Below are positions 8,909 through 17,678 of a stretch of DNA of 64,000 nucleotides, piece by piece (position 1 is the first letter of the stretch; every line of letters begins with the position of its first letter). The stretch is taken from positions 124,001 to 188,000 of the forward strand of contig NZ_MAJS01000046.1 in assembly GCF_001690985.1 (NCBI RefSeq), read 5' to 3'. The position numbers and the translations under genes are program-made. The notes beneath the pieces are model-generated. The model was not told where the DNA came from and did not search any database. It saw nothing but the letters and a program-made list of their open reading frames with translations. The stretch comes from Aliivibrio sp. 1S175 (GTDB taxonomy: Bacteria; Pseudomonadota; Gammaproteobacteria; Enterobacterales; Vibrionaceae).

Positions 8909-9697
8909 ATGACATCAATTAGTGTATTAGGTTGTGGTTGGTTAGGCTTTCAGTTAGCAAAGCACCTGGTAAGTAATGGTTTTACCGTTAAAGGCTCTGT
9001 TCGTAGCAAAGAAAAAACAGGGCTATTGGAAAATGCTACGGTGACTTCGTTTTTGTTGGATATCGACGGTGAAGTAACCGGGCAATCATGGAAACAATTT
9101 TTAGATTCAGATATATTAATTATTGCTATCCCTTCTAAGAACCAAGCAGGCTTTGCTTCTCTGATCTCTACTTTAGAATTGTCATCTATTAAACATGTTA
9201 TTTTTGTTAGCTCAACTTCTGTATATACAGATAACAATGCCGTGGTTACTGAAGAGGTAGCTGCATCTGAGTCTTCTGCATTATTTCAAATTGAATCTCT
9301 ATTTTTTCAATCGTCTGCATTCACAACAACAGTGATCCGTTTTAGTGGTTTAGTTGGTTATCAACGAAATCCTGGGCGATTTTTTCAGAAAAGTGGCCGT
9401 TCGGTCAGCAATCCGGATGCGCCTGTAAATATGATCCATCAGGATGATTGTGTTGAATTAATTACGCAGATTATAAAACAAGAAAAGTGGGATGAAGTAT
9501 TTAATGCGTGTGCTGATAACCATCCAAGTAAACGTGAATTTTATACTCAAGCGACCCAACAAATTGGGGTCAACACTCCTGAATTTATCGAATCAGAAAC
9601 CCAAACCTTTAAAATTATTAGTAATGAAAAAATTAAAAGGGCATTGGGTTATGCGTTCATTTACCCTGATGTAATGCAAATTTCTTATGACATCTAA
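8909..9697 (+). CDS. NAD(P)-binding epimerase/dehydratase-like protein (YeeZ-like)
   Basis: 262 residues. An N-terminal Rossmann motif GCGWLGFQLAKHL (residues 8-20) binds the dinucleotide; the SSTSVYTDNNAVVTE segment is like that of extended SDR epimerases. Family members of the YeeZ group have this G-C-G-W-L-G start. The reaction is not known. AAGGAT is placed well before the ATG; it is 9 bases after the GNAT gene and 24 before sseA. Confidence 0.8.
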   Translation: MTSISVLGCGWLGFQLAKHLVSNGFTVKGSVRSKEKTGLLENATVTSFLLDIDGEVTGQSWKQFLDSDILIIAIPSKNQAGFASLISTLELSSIKHVIFVSSTSVYTDNNAVVTEEVAASESSALFQIESLFFQSSAFTTTVIRFSGLVGYQRNPGRFFQKSGRSVSNPDAPVNMIHQDDCVELITQIIKQEKWDEVFNACADNHPSKREFYTQATQQIGVNTPEFIESETQTFKIISNEKIKRALGYAFIYPDVMQISYDI

Positions 9698-9721
9698 ACG
9701 CCATTAATTAAGGATAGAATA

Positions 9722-10567
9722 ATGAGTAATCCAATAGTAGCTAATCCATTAGTAACCACAGCATGGTTAGCTGAACATCTTGATGACGATAACCTTGTAA
9801 TTGTTGATGCCTATATGGCGAATGTCGTAGGTAAAGAACCGTTAGTTTATGATGAATTTTCTTGTTTACCGACGGCGCGTAAATTGGATATCGAAGCTGA
9901 TTTTTGTGACCATTCTTCTTCTCAGAGCCATGCATTACCTACTGAGTCGCAATTCACTCAAGCAGCTCAAGCATTAGGAATTAATAGCGATAGCACCGTT
10001 GTTATTTATGATAACCAAGGCATTTATTCATCACCGAGAGCGTGGTGGACGTTTAAGGTGATGGGATTTGAACATGTTTATGTTTTAGATGGTGGATTAC
10101 CTCAATGGATAAAAGAAGGCAGAGAAACGGCTTCTGAATATGCAACAAATAAGAGGGTCGGCAACGCGATAGGAAAAGAAGTCGCAGGATTAGCTTGTGG
10201 TTCAGATGAAGTACTTAAGGCTATAAACACCACTACTGCTATTTTAGATGCTCGAGCTGAAATGCGATTTTTAGGTAAAGCTCCAGAACCAAGAGAAGGG
10301 GTTCGTAGTGGGCATATTCCAGGTTCAAGAAACCTCCCGTTTTCTATATTGTTAGATGAATATTCCTACCAAGATAAAGAGACATTACGAGCTATTTTTG
10401 AAGAAAGAGTGCCATCAGTAGATACAGTAACCTATTTCAGTTGTGGGTCAGGTATCACAGCATGTATCTTAATGTTAGCCGCAGTATCTATTGGTTATAA
10501 AGAGGTCACTTTATACGATGGTTCATGGGCTGATTGGGGAACTAATCACGCATTACCTATCGAATAA
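9722..10567 (+). CDS. sseA: 3-mercaptopyruvate sulfurtransferase
   Basis: 281 residues with two rhodanese domains. The C-terminal domain carries the active-site loop CGSGIT at 241-246, the CG[ST]G[VI]T form typical of mercaptopyruvate sulfurtransferase rather than thiosulfate:cyanide rhodanese (CRxGxR). The non-catalytic N-terminal domain has the DNQGIYSSPRAWWTFK and DGGLPQW elements. It transfers sulfane sulfur from 3-mercaptopyruvate to acceptors in the cytoplasm. AAGGAT precedes the ATG; a small DUF6500-like gene follows after 18 bases. Confidence 0.92.
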   Translation: MSNPIVANPLVTTAWLAEHLDDDNLVIVDAYMANVVGKEPLVYDEFSCLPTARKLDIEADFCDHSSSQSHALPTESQFTQAAQALGINSDSTVVIYDNQGIYSSPRAWWTFKVMGFEHVYVLDGGLPQWIKEGRETASEYATNKRVGNAIGKEVAGLACGSDEVLKAINTTTAILDARAEMRFLGKAPEPREGVRSGHIPGSRNLPFSILLDEYSYQDKETLRAIFEERVPSVDTVTYFSCGSGITACILMLAAVSIGYKEVTLYDGSWADWGTNHALPIE

Positions 10568-10585
10568 CGAAAGTAAGGATTGTGA

Positions 10586-10804
10586 ATGCGTGACAGTTTA
10601 CGGAAGAAGATCATCGAAGTATGTGATAAGAAAGTAGCGCAGAAAGGAGACAATGTCGGGTTGTCTTTTTATGCTTTTTTTGCCAATAAAAATGATGATC
10701 CAGAATTGCTTATGGAAGCCGCTACGTGGTGGATATCTACCCATAAATTAGACCATTTTGAAAAGGCGATTAAGGTTAAAAATATGGTAGTTAATAAGCT
10801 ATGA
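10586..10804 (+). CDS. Small conserved protein, DUF6500-like
   Basis: 72 residues, basic and helical, containing GLSFYAFFANKNDDPELL and TWWISTHKLDHFEKA. I recall this sequence pattern as DUF6500, but this could not be checked. AAGGAT precedes the ATG. It overlaps the following GNAT start by four bases (ATGA), so the two are translationally coupled. Function unknown. Confidence 0.72.
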   Translation: MRDSLRKKIIEVCDKKVAQKGDNVGLSFYAFFANKNDDPELLMEAATWWISTHKLDHFEKAIKVKNMVVNKL

Positions 10805-11241
10805 ATATACATATACGCCAAGGAACAATTGAAGATGTGGTTCGTGTAGATGGTCAAATACCAGAGTTTGATAATCGTAATACTAAAGAAAAAGTCGCCT
10901 TACGCTTGGATGGTTTAGCTCATTTAATCCTTATTGCATTTGAGAATGACTTGCCTGTTGCATATAAAATGGGTTATCAACTTTCAGCAACAGAATTTTA
11001 CAGTTGGCTTGGCGGTGTTATTCCAAGAGCCCGTAAAAAAGGCATTGCCACTCAGCTTCGACTACTTCAGGAGCAATGGGTAAAAGAAAAAGGCTATCAA
11101 AGCATTAGCGTTAAATCGATGAACCGTTATCCTGCAATGTTACAACTCCTTATTTCAAGTGGTTATCATATTTCAGGTTATGAAGATGAAGGGACGCCGG
11201 ATAGTAGCAAGATTAAGTTTCAAAAGAATATGATTGAATAA
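10801..11241 (+). CDS. GNAT-family N-acetyltransferase
   Basis: 146 residues. GGVIPRARKKGIATQLRLL is a GNAT motif A and VKSMNRYPAMLQLLISSGY the motif B region. Its start overlaps the stop of the DUF6500-like gene, which suggests that the two proteins are made together. Substrate unknown. Confidence 0.8.
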   Translation: MNIHIRQGTIEDVVRVDGQIPEFDNRNTKEKVALRLDGLAHLILIAFENDLPVAYKMGYQLSATEFYSWLGGVIPRARKKGIATQLRLLQEQWVKEKGYQSISVKSMNRYPAMLQLLISSGYHISGYEDEGTPDSSKIKFQKNMIE

Positions 11242-11350
11242 CAATAGGCTTATTTTTTCAAAGCAATACGAAGTTATGGTCTACAATTGAAGTAGACCCA
11301 ACCTAGATATGATTGGTGGGATTTTTAAATAGAAAGTACAGGGATAATCG

Positions 11351-11827
11351 ATGGATAGAATCACCTTTCAAAAAGTGACAGCGTGTGAATATCCATCACT
11401 TTTCTCTATCTACAAAAAATACCTCTATTCTACGATTGAAGATACTTTTGGTTGGGATGAGGTTTTCCAAACTCAACATTTTGCTGATTCCTATCGAAAA
11501 GAATGGTTTGAATGGATCATGTTCAATGGAGAGAGACTTGGATTTATTTGTGTTAAACAAGAACAAACTAGTGTGCATTTTCATTTGTTACTTATTTTTG
11601 AAAAATATCAAAATAAAGGGGTAGGGTCTGCGGTGATGAAATATTATCAACGATACTACAGTGACAGGGTCACTAAAGTCAGCTTGTCTGCGTTTAAATG
11701 CAATCAAAAGGTGATCGATTTTTATTCAGCGCTTGGCTACCAGATCACAGGTGAGAATAAATATTTTTACGATATGGAACGTTCGCTTTGTTTTAATGGG
11801 TATTTAGGAACGGACAGCTATATATAG
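11351..11827 (+). CDS. GNAT-family N-acetyltransferase
   Basis: 158 residues. FEKYQNKGVGSAVMKYYQ is motif A; KCNQKVIDFYSALGYQITG is the typical C-terminal part. CAGGGAT precedes the ATG. It is separated from the preceding GNAT by 109 bases without a clear terminator. Substrate unknown. Confidence 0.82.
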   Translation: MDRITFQKVTACEYPSLFSIYKKYLYSTIEDTFGWDEVFQTQHFADSYRKEWFEWIMFNGERLGFICVKQEQTSVHFHLLLIFEKYQNKGVGSAVMKYYQRYYSDRVTKVSLSAFKCNQKVIDFYSALGYQITGENKYFYDMERSLCFNGYLGTDSYI

Positions 11828-11970
11828 TACTGGTTATTCTATTTAAGTGTAACGTATTATTCCTCTATACATATGGGGTTTATTTGTATTTTAATAATAT
11901 CCCCACCAGTATAAACCGCCATAAGTAACATAAAAAGGGAAGGATGCTTATTCATTGTAGACCTCACAAT

Positions 11971-12018
11971 TCAAAAAATGAAAAAGAATAGCGAGACAAT
12001 CGATGATGTTGTCTCACT
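11971..12018 (-). terminator. Rho-independent terminator of the sulfatase gene
   Basis: On the minus strand AGTGAGACAA and TTGTCTCGCT form a ten-pair stem (one G-U) around a nine-base loop, followed by a T-rich tract. It begins 12 bases after the sulfatase stop. Confidence 0.8.
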
Positions 12019-12030
12019 ACTTTTCAGGGG

Positions 12031-13629
12031 TTATTGTATTTTTTGAGATAGTCCTATGTTTTTAGGCGGAAACTTTTTAAACGTTGCTGCGTGCATTTTT
12101 GCTTCTTCTCCCATTGATGCTAACCAAGGGTTAAGTCTATGTCCTACTGGCATTTCTTCTTTAGGATCAATGTATAAATTGAATAGCCATGGTGCTAACC
12201 CAACATTTTGCTTCACAGAGTAGTCAATTCCCATGAAATTACTTTGTTCATTAGTGACTTTTACGTGCATTTTATATTCACGCATACGCAGAGCCATGAA
12301 ATCTTCACCCGCCCAAATATAAACATGTTCACGTTTACTTTTTCCGTCGTCCGTAATTAAGAATGACGTTTGATCAATACCATCAAAGTACTTATCACTT
12401 GGCAGTTCTTTTTTGTATCCAGCAAGGTGCAATGAGGTATTAAATAAATCCATCATATCGAAAAGTTCCGCACTTTCTCGTGGTTGGATAACACCTTTCC
12501 AGTAAGCAATACCGGGAACCCGAACGCCACCTTCCCATGCCGAAGCCTTACCTCCTCTAAATGGAGTAAAACCACTGTCTGGCCAACTGTCACGTTGAGG
12601 GCCATTATCTGAGGTGAAGAAGATAAAGGTATTTTCTTCAATGCCTTCGTCTCTAATAGTTTGTATGATTCGGCCTACAAGGGCATCTACTTCGACGACA
12701 TTATCTTTATAAGGGTATTTACTAGCACTTGCACCTTTAAATTCTTTACTTGGGTGATTATCGGCGTGAACGCGCATGAAATTGTGTGAGATAAAGAAGG
12801 GTTTATCTGTTTTTGTTAGTTCTTTAATTTTAGTCATCGTAAAGTCAGCTAAGATATGGTCTGCTTCGGCAAACTGTTCAATTCCAGTTGTTGGTACAAT
12901 AACTTTTTCGTCTTGTCCTTTTACTGCATGATACATATCGATCTTTCCACCAACGGCTTTAAATCGTTGCGCTTTTTCTTTATCAAGGACGAGATCCGGA
13001 TAACGGCGTTCATCAAATTGTTGGGTTAATTCTTTTTGAGACGCGTAATAGCCTTGAAACTCATCAAATCCAACATCTACCGGACGCATACCTTCATCTT
13101 CACCTGTATGCCATTTCCCTGTTAATACAGTGTAATAACCAACACTTGATAGTGCTTTGCCAATACTCATTTCATCAACCCATGGATTTGAGGTGACTTT
13201 ATCTCCAGCTAGAATAGGGCGAATTAATCCGGTTCTTATCGGTAAGCGTCCCGTCATCATTGCTGAGCGCGTCGGAGTACAAGTAGGTTGAGAATATACT
13301 GAGGTTAGGGCGAGTCCATTTCTAGCTAGCTCATCTATATTGGGTGTTGCAGCTCCTATATGCGCACCGCCTCCCCAGGGGCCACCAATATCCCCAAAAC
13401 CTAAATCATCAACAACCAACCAGACAATGTTGGGTTTTTTATTGGTAGATTTCAGTTTTGATGCTAATTCAGAATTAGCGGCTTTATCTTGTTCTGGTCT
13501 TGGTATGTTTGGCTGCATATTATTTTCATTAGAAACCGCGCGCGATAATGCACTCGCAGAAGTCAATGATGGTGCAGATAATACAATACCTGCGAGTAAG
13601 CATGTTGCGAGTTTTCTGGTTGATTTCAT
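12031..13629 (-). CDS. Exported S1-type sulfatase (arylsulfatase family)
   Basis: About 532 residues from the ATG at 13629, chosen because AAGGAG lies correctly before it and a Sec signal peptide (LATCLLAGIVLSAPSLTSASA) follows; an in-frame start at 13683 lacks this. Metal-binding D74-D75 (LVVDDLGFGD), the formylglycine motif C117-T-P-T-R121, the GKWH lysine and the SDNGP motif are all present, so the enzyme should be active once C117 is converted to formylglycine. No formylglycine-generating enzyme or anaerobic maturase gene is in the window. It is divergent from the porin-like/DUF3604/PPIase/HupE genes, with which it probably forms one functional cluster. Substrate unknown: a sulfated glycan, aryl or alkyl sulfate are all possible. 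Confidence 0.92.
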   Translation of the reverse strand: MKSTRKLATCLLAGIVLSAPSLTSASALSRAVSNENNMQPNIPRPEQDKAANSELASKLKSTNKKPNIVWLVVDDLGFGDIGGPWGGGAHIGAATPNIDELARNGLALTSVYSQPTCTPTRSAMMTGRLPIRTGLIRPILAGDKVTSNPWVDEMSIGKALSSVGYYTVLTGKWHTGEDEGMRPVDVGFDEFQGYYASQKELTQQFDERRYPDLVLDKEKAQRFKAVGGKIDMYHAVKGQDEKVIVPTTGIEQFAEADHILADFTMTKIKELTKTDKPFFISHNFMRVHADNHPSKEFKGASASKYPYKDNVVEVDALVGRIIQTIRDEGIEENTFIFFTSDNGPQRDSWPDSGFTPFRGGKASAWEGGVRVPGIAYWKGVIQPRESAELFDMMDLFNTSLHLAGYKKELPSDKYFDGIDQTSFLITDDGKSKREHVYIWAGEDFMALRMREYKMHVKVTNEQSNFMGIDYSVKQNVGLAPWLFNLYIDPKEEMPVGHRLNPWLASMGEEAKMHAATFKKFPPKNIGLSQKIQ

Positions 13630-13827
13630 AACACTCTCCTTAGCGATTAAGATAAAGAATAGTAGACAAGATCCGTTTCGCAATCTGGATGGCTCTTATT
13701 TATATCCAATAAGTAATTTATTTGAAGAAAAGAGAAATAAAAGAGTTTTTTTACTGATTCAATTCATTTATTTCGGTTATGTACTATATTTTTATTATTG
13801 TTCTTAATAGTAAATGGATTTCTATTT

Positions 13828-14796
13828 ATGAAAATAAGAGTTATTCCGTCAGCGTTGATAAGCACACTATTGATGTCTTTTTTTACCTCTTTATACAGTA
13901 TTCACGTATTTTCTGAAGAAGGAGGGAGTGGTCATTATATGCCCGGTTCGATGTCTTCTTTTGTGGATGGTATTCCTGATTCTCCTTCCTTTATCGCCCG
14001 CCTAAATGTGTTAACTTACGAAGGGAAATACGATAAAAATCTTCCTATTGCAGGCTTGAATACCGCAGATATAGACGTTAAATCACAAGCCTTAGGACTA
14101 ACGATGGTTTATCGTCCGAATTTTGAGATCGGTGATAATTGGAGTTATGCATTTGGTGGAACGATTCCATTTGTTGATATAGAAGTAACGGCTAGTGTTG
14201 AAACAAGCGGCCAATATGGCGTAAAAGTGACAGAAACTGACTCTGGTTTGGGCGATATCATGCTAATGCCTGTCATGCTGAATCAAATCATTAATCCTGA
14301 TTTAAATGTGAATTATCGTGTCAGTGTTTACGCACCAACGGGTGATTATCAAGTGGGACGATTGGCGAACACAGGTAAAAACTTTTGGACGATAGAACCG
14401 ACGATTGCGGCTATTTATGTAGGAAAAGAGAATGGTATTGAGGCTAGTATTTTTGCTGGAATGGATTTTAATACCGAGAATAAAGACACGAATTATAAAT
14501 CAGGAATACAAGCGCATATTGAGACAACAATTGCTCAACACTTCCCCTTATTTGGTGGGTTAGCTGGCGTAGGAGCAACGGGTTTTTATTATACCCAGTT
14601 AACGGGGGATAGCGGATCTGGTGCAACATACGGTGATTTTAAAGCCAAATCGGTTGGCGCAGGACCTACGATTTCTTTTGTTCATTCCGTAGGGAAGACC
14701 GACATTTTAACTGAACTTAAATGGCTTCATGAGTTTGAAACCAAAAGACGCGTACAGGGCGATACCATTTTTTTAAAAGCGATGGCTAAATTTTAG
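13828..14796 (+). CDS. Outer-membrane porin-like protein (phenol MetA-pathway transporter family)
   Basis: About 322 residues from the ATG at 13828, which is followed by a signal peptide (IPSALISTLLMSFFTSLYS); an upstream in-frame start at 13798 would give an atypical leader. The mature protein is a series of amphipathic strands (ALGLTMVYRPNFEIGDNWSY, FFAYAPTGDYQ-like segments) and ends in a terminal Phe (FLKAMAKF), the outer-membrane assembly signal. The overall pattern fits the MetA-pathway-of-phenol-degradation/transporter family, a beta barrel thought to pass hydrophobic or aromatic compounds. It is first in the plus-strand unit with the DUF3604 lipoprotein. Confidence 0.78.
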   Translation: MKIRVIPSALISTLLMSFFTSLYSIHVFSEEGGSGHYMPGSMSSFVDGIPDSPSFIARLNVLTYEGKYDKNLPIAGLNTADIDVKSQALGLTMVYRPNFEIGDNWSYAFGGTIPFVDIEVTASVETSGQYGVKVTETDSGLGDIMLMPVMLNQIINPDLNVNYRVSVYAPTGDYQVGRLANTGKNFWTIEPTIAAIYVGKENGIEASIFAGMDFNTENKDTNYKSGIQAHIETTIAQHFPLFGGLAGVGATGFYYTQLTGDSGSGATYGDFKAKSVGAGPTISFVHSVGKTDILTELKWLHEFETKRRVQGDTIFLKAMAKF

Positions 14797-14848
14797 TAAC
14801 GCATTATCAAACGGTGTGCATCACTACATATGGAAGGAAATAATAAAA

Positions 14849-16732
14849 ATGAATAAATTTAGAGCATTTCCCCAAGCCTTATTGGTATTCGCGGTATCAC
14901 TTCAATTAGTGGGGTGTGAAAATGAGTCTCCACCAGCGTCTGACGTTAAGCCTATCAGTGATGCATCTGTGGACAAACAGAAATCAGATAGTGATATTGC
15001 CCTTAATCCAGAAAGAGATGTTTATTTTGGTGAAACTCACATGCATACCGCTTTTTCTTTAGATGCTTATATTGGTGGTAATCGAATGAGCCACGAAGAT
15101 GCGTATCGTTATGCGAAAGGCGAAGGTGTGATGGTTGATGGACGTGAATTGAAGCGTCATCGACCACTTGATTTTGTCGCTATTTCTGACCATGCAGAAT
15201 ACATTGGTGAAATGTACTCAACAATGACAGAAGGTGCTCCGGGTTATGATCAAGATCTATTAAAGCAATTGAGAACCATGACGGACACTAAAGAAAGGGA
15301 AGAATGGTTTTTGAAATATGTTGTTTCTGCCAATCGAGGTGCTAATCCTCAACATCCGCCATTTTTCTCAGGGCAAGATACCGTGAAAAGTGCGTGGAAA
15401 GTCATGACAGAAACGGCGGACAGATACAATAAACCGGGCGAGTTTACGGCGCTAAAAGCATTTGAATGGAGTGGTGCGCCACAAGGTGGGAACTTGCACC
15501 GTAATGTTATATTTCGTGATGGAAATGTGCCAGATGCTCCTGTGAGCTACATTGATATAAATAGAGAAGATGGGTTATGGGAATGGATGGCAACGCTTGA
15601 ATCTAAAGGCATGAAATTACTAGCCATACCGCACAACTCTAATGCGAGTAAGGGAATGATGTTTCCAAGCGTAAAGTCGGATGGTCAACCGATTGATTTG
15701 GAATACGCGCAAACGAGGCAGCATTTTGAACCATTAATGGAAACGATGCAGATTAAAGGGAATTCAGAAGTACATAGAAAATTCTGGCCTGAAGATGAAT
15801 TTGCCGATTTTGAAAATGCCGATTCCATACAAAAATCAAGTGGACGAACGTTTCACAAAGGGGACTTTGTTCGTGAAGGGTTAAAAATGGGGCTGGTGTA
15901 TGAGAAAGAGCTAGGTAGTAATCCGTTTAAATACGGAACAATAGGTGGCACGGATAATCATAATGGCTTGCCATCCGCAGTGGCAGAAGATTCCTTTATT
16001 GGTGGTCATGGGCCTGAAGATGGGACGGTTGAACGCCGTAGAACCGCCGGCGTTGCTGGGTGGATTGATGGCAAAGATCTGAGTATCGGTACCTTATCTG
16101 GTGTATGGGCGACTCAAAATACGCGCACCGGACTTTGGGATGCAATGAAGCGCCGTGAAACGTATTCAACGACAGGGCCTCGAATTAAAGTGCGCTTTTT
16201 TGCCGGCGTTGAGTTACCTGCTAATCCAACATCAGCGAAAGAGTTGGTACGTCAGGGGTATGAATTAGGGGTTCCAATGGGGAGTGATTTACCCTCTATT
16301 GGTAGCGCTCCAACCTTTACGGTTCACGCACTAAAAGACCCTGATGGTGCGAATCTTGATCGTGTTCAAATAATTAAAGGCTGGGTAGATAAGCAAGGTA
16401 AAACTCATGAGAAAATCATTGATGTTGTGTGGTCAGATAAACGTGAATTAACCGCAGAAGGTAAGTTACCTCCAGTGGGTAATACCGTTAATTTGAAAAC
16501 TGCAGAATACGATAACAGTATAGGGGACACGGCATTGATGGGAAGTTGGGTCGATGCTGACTTTGACGCGGCACAAAATGCGTTCTATTACGCTCGTGTT
16601 ATTGAGATCCCAACTCCTCGCTGGAGTACGTACGACGCGGTAAGAAATAATTTACCGTTACTCGAAGACGTTCAATCATCAATACAAGAACGGGCTTGGA
16701 CATCACCAATTTGGTATAACCCTGCGAATTAA
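14849..16732 (+). CDS. DUF3604 lipoprotein (PHP-like metal-dependent hydrolase candidate)
   Basis: About 627 residues from the ATG at 14849, which is preceded by GGAAGGA and followed by a lipoprotein signal with lipobox LVGC23. The body matches DUF3604: VYFGETHMHTAFSLDAYIG near the start carries an HxH pair as in PHP-type metal phosphoesterases; FVAISDHAEYIGEM and GGTDNHNGLPSA supply further conserved D and H residues. The reaction is not established; a metal-dependent hydrolase is the likely class. It probably sits in the envelope facing the periplasm. DUF3604 genes are often found near sulfatases, as here. It lies 52 bases after the porin-like gene. Confidence 0.85.
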   Translation: MNKFRAFPQALLVFAVSLQLVGCENESPPASDVKPISDASVDKQKSDSDIALNPERDVYFGETHMHTAFSLDAYIGGNRMSHEDAYRYAKGEGVMVDGRELKRHRPLDFVAISDHAEYIGEMYSTMTEGAPGYDQDLLKQLRTMTDTKEREEWFLKYVVSANRGANPQHPPFFSGQDTVKSAWKVMTETADRYNKPGEFTALKAFEWSGAPQGGNLHRNVIFRDGNVPDAPVSYIDINREDGLWEWMATLESKGMKLLAIPHNSNASKGMMFPSVKSDGQPIDLEYAQTRQHFEPLMETMQIKGNSEVHRKFWPEDEFADFENADSIQKSSGRTFHKGDFVREGLKMGLVYEKELGSNPFKYGTIGGTDNHNGLPSAVAEDSFIGGHGPEDGTVERRRTAGVAGWIDGKDLSIGTLSGVWATQNTRTGLWDAMKRRETYSTTGPRIKVRFFAGVELPANPTSAKELVRQGYELGVPMGSDLPSIGSAPTFTVHALKDPDGANLDRVQIIKGWVDKQGKTHEKIIDVVWSDKRELTAEGKLPPVGNTVNLKTAEYDNSIGDTALMGSWVDADFDAAQNAFYYARVIEIPTPRWSTYDAVRNNLPLLEDVQSSIQERAWTSPIWYNPAN

Positions 16733-16793
16733 AAATGGAAAATCAATGAGCGGCAGTCAGCTGAGAGAGGTCGCTTAATTTTCACACTAAATA

Positions 16794-17678
16794 ATGGATT
16801 ATGTTGTGATAAAACTAATAAAAGACCCGTTTTTACATTTTATGGTGATAGGTGCAGGCTTGTTTGTCGCTTATGGACTTACTGTTGATGTAAATGCAGA
16901 GGATGAGAATCAAATTACAATTTCACAATTGGATGTAAACAATACCATAAAGCGTTGGGAGCAACGTTGGCAGCGATTACCATCGGATAAAGAGCTTGAA
17001 ATTGTGATTGAAAAAAAAGTACGACAAGAAGTTTTTTATCGAGAAGCGTTAGCATTGGATTTAGGCAAAGATGATCCGGTTATTCGTCGACGTTTAGCCG
17101 AAAAAATGATGTTCATTGCGAATGATTTATTGGTGCCTGAGCAGGCATCTGACGCTCAATTATTGGCATTCATGAAAGCCTCACCCGCGCAATTCTCTAA
17201 ACCGATCACCACGTCATTTCAACACGTTTATTTTAATCCTGATCTGCATTCAATGGGGACGAACTCTTTCAACGTTGAAGTACAAAAATACAAAGGAGAG
17301 CTGAATGAAACTGACGCAACGATGGTTGCTTATCAAAGTATGGGTGATGATTTTTATGATGAAAAAAATTATCAAAACTTACCTAGCCATCAAGCTGCGC
17401 GCCTCTTTGGTCAAGAGTTTACTCAAGGTTTAACGCAAGCGCCAATCGGTGAATGGTATGGTCCTATTCGCTCAGGGTATGGACAACATTTAGTTAAAAT
17501 AGATCAACGATCTAAGCCATCATTACTTCCTTTGGATGAGATCAGAGAAGGCGTATTAATTCAATGGAAAGCCGAGCAACAACAACAAAGTAATGATTCT
17601 TTATATGAAGAATTGAAAAGTACTTATCACATCGTGATTGAATTGCCGAAAATAACAGAAAAGGGCAATGAATTATGA
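16794..17678 (+). CDS. Membrane-anchored PpiC/SurA-type peptidyl-prolyl isomerase
   Basis: 294 residues. One N-terminal membrane anchor (FLHFMVIGAGLFVAYGLTV), then a SurA/PpiD-like helical region (IEKKVRQEVFYREALALDLG and an RRRLAEKM motif) and a parvulin-like domain near 150-250, in which QAPIGEWYGPIRSGYGQHLVKI is the recognisable parvulin end. It would help fold or mature exported partners of this cluster. The ribosome site before the ATG is weak. The stop overlaps the following HupE-like gene by four bases. Confidence 0.82.
   Translation: MDYVVIKLIKDPFLHFMVIGAGLFVAYGLTVDVNAEDENQITISQLDVNNTIKRWEQRWQRLPSDKELEIVIEKKVRQEVFYREALALDLGKDDPVIRRRLAEKMMFIANDLLVPEQASDAQLLAFMKASPAQFSKPITTSFQHVYFNPDLHSMGTNSFNVEVQKYKGELNETDATMVAYQSMGDDFYDEKNYQNLPSHQAARLFGQEFTQGLTQAPIGEWYGPIRSGYGQHLVKIDQRSKPSLLPLDEIREGVLIQWKAEQQQQSNDSLYEELKSTYHIVIELPKITEKGNEL

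Noticed and set aside
13340-13807. Plus-strand open frame opposite the start of the sulfatase
   Set aside because: It overlaps the well-supported sulfatase and its promoter and shows no family features.
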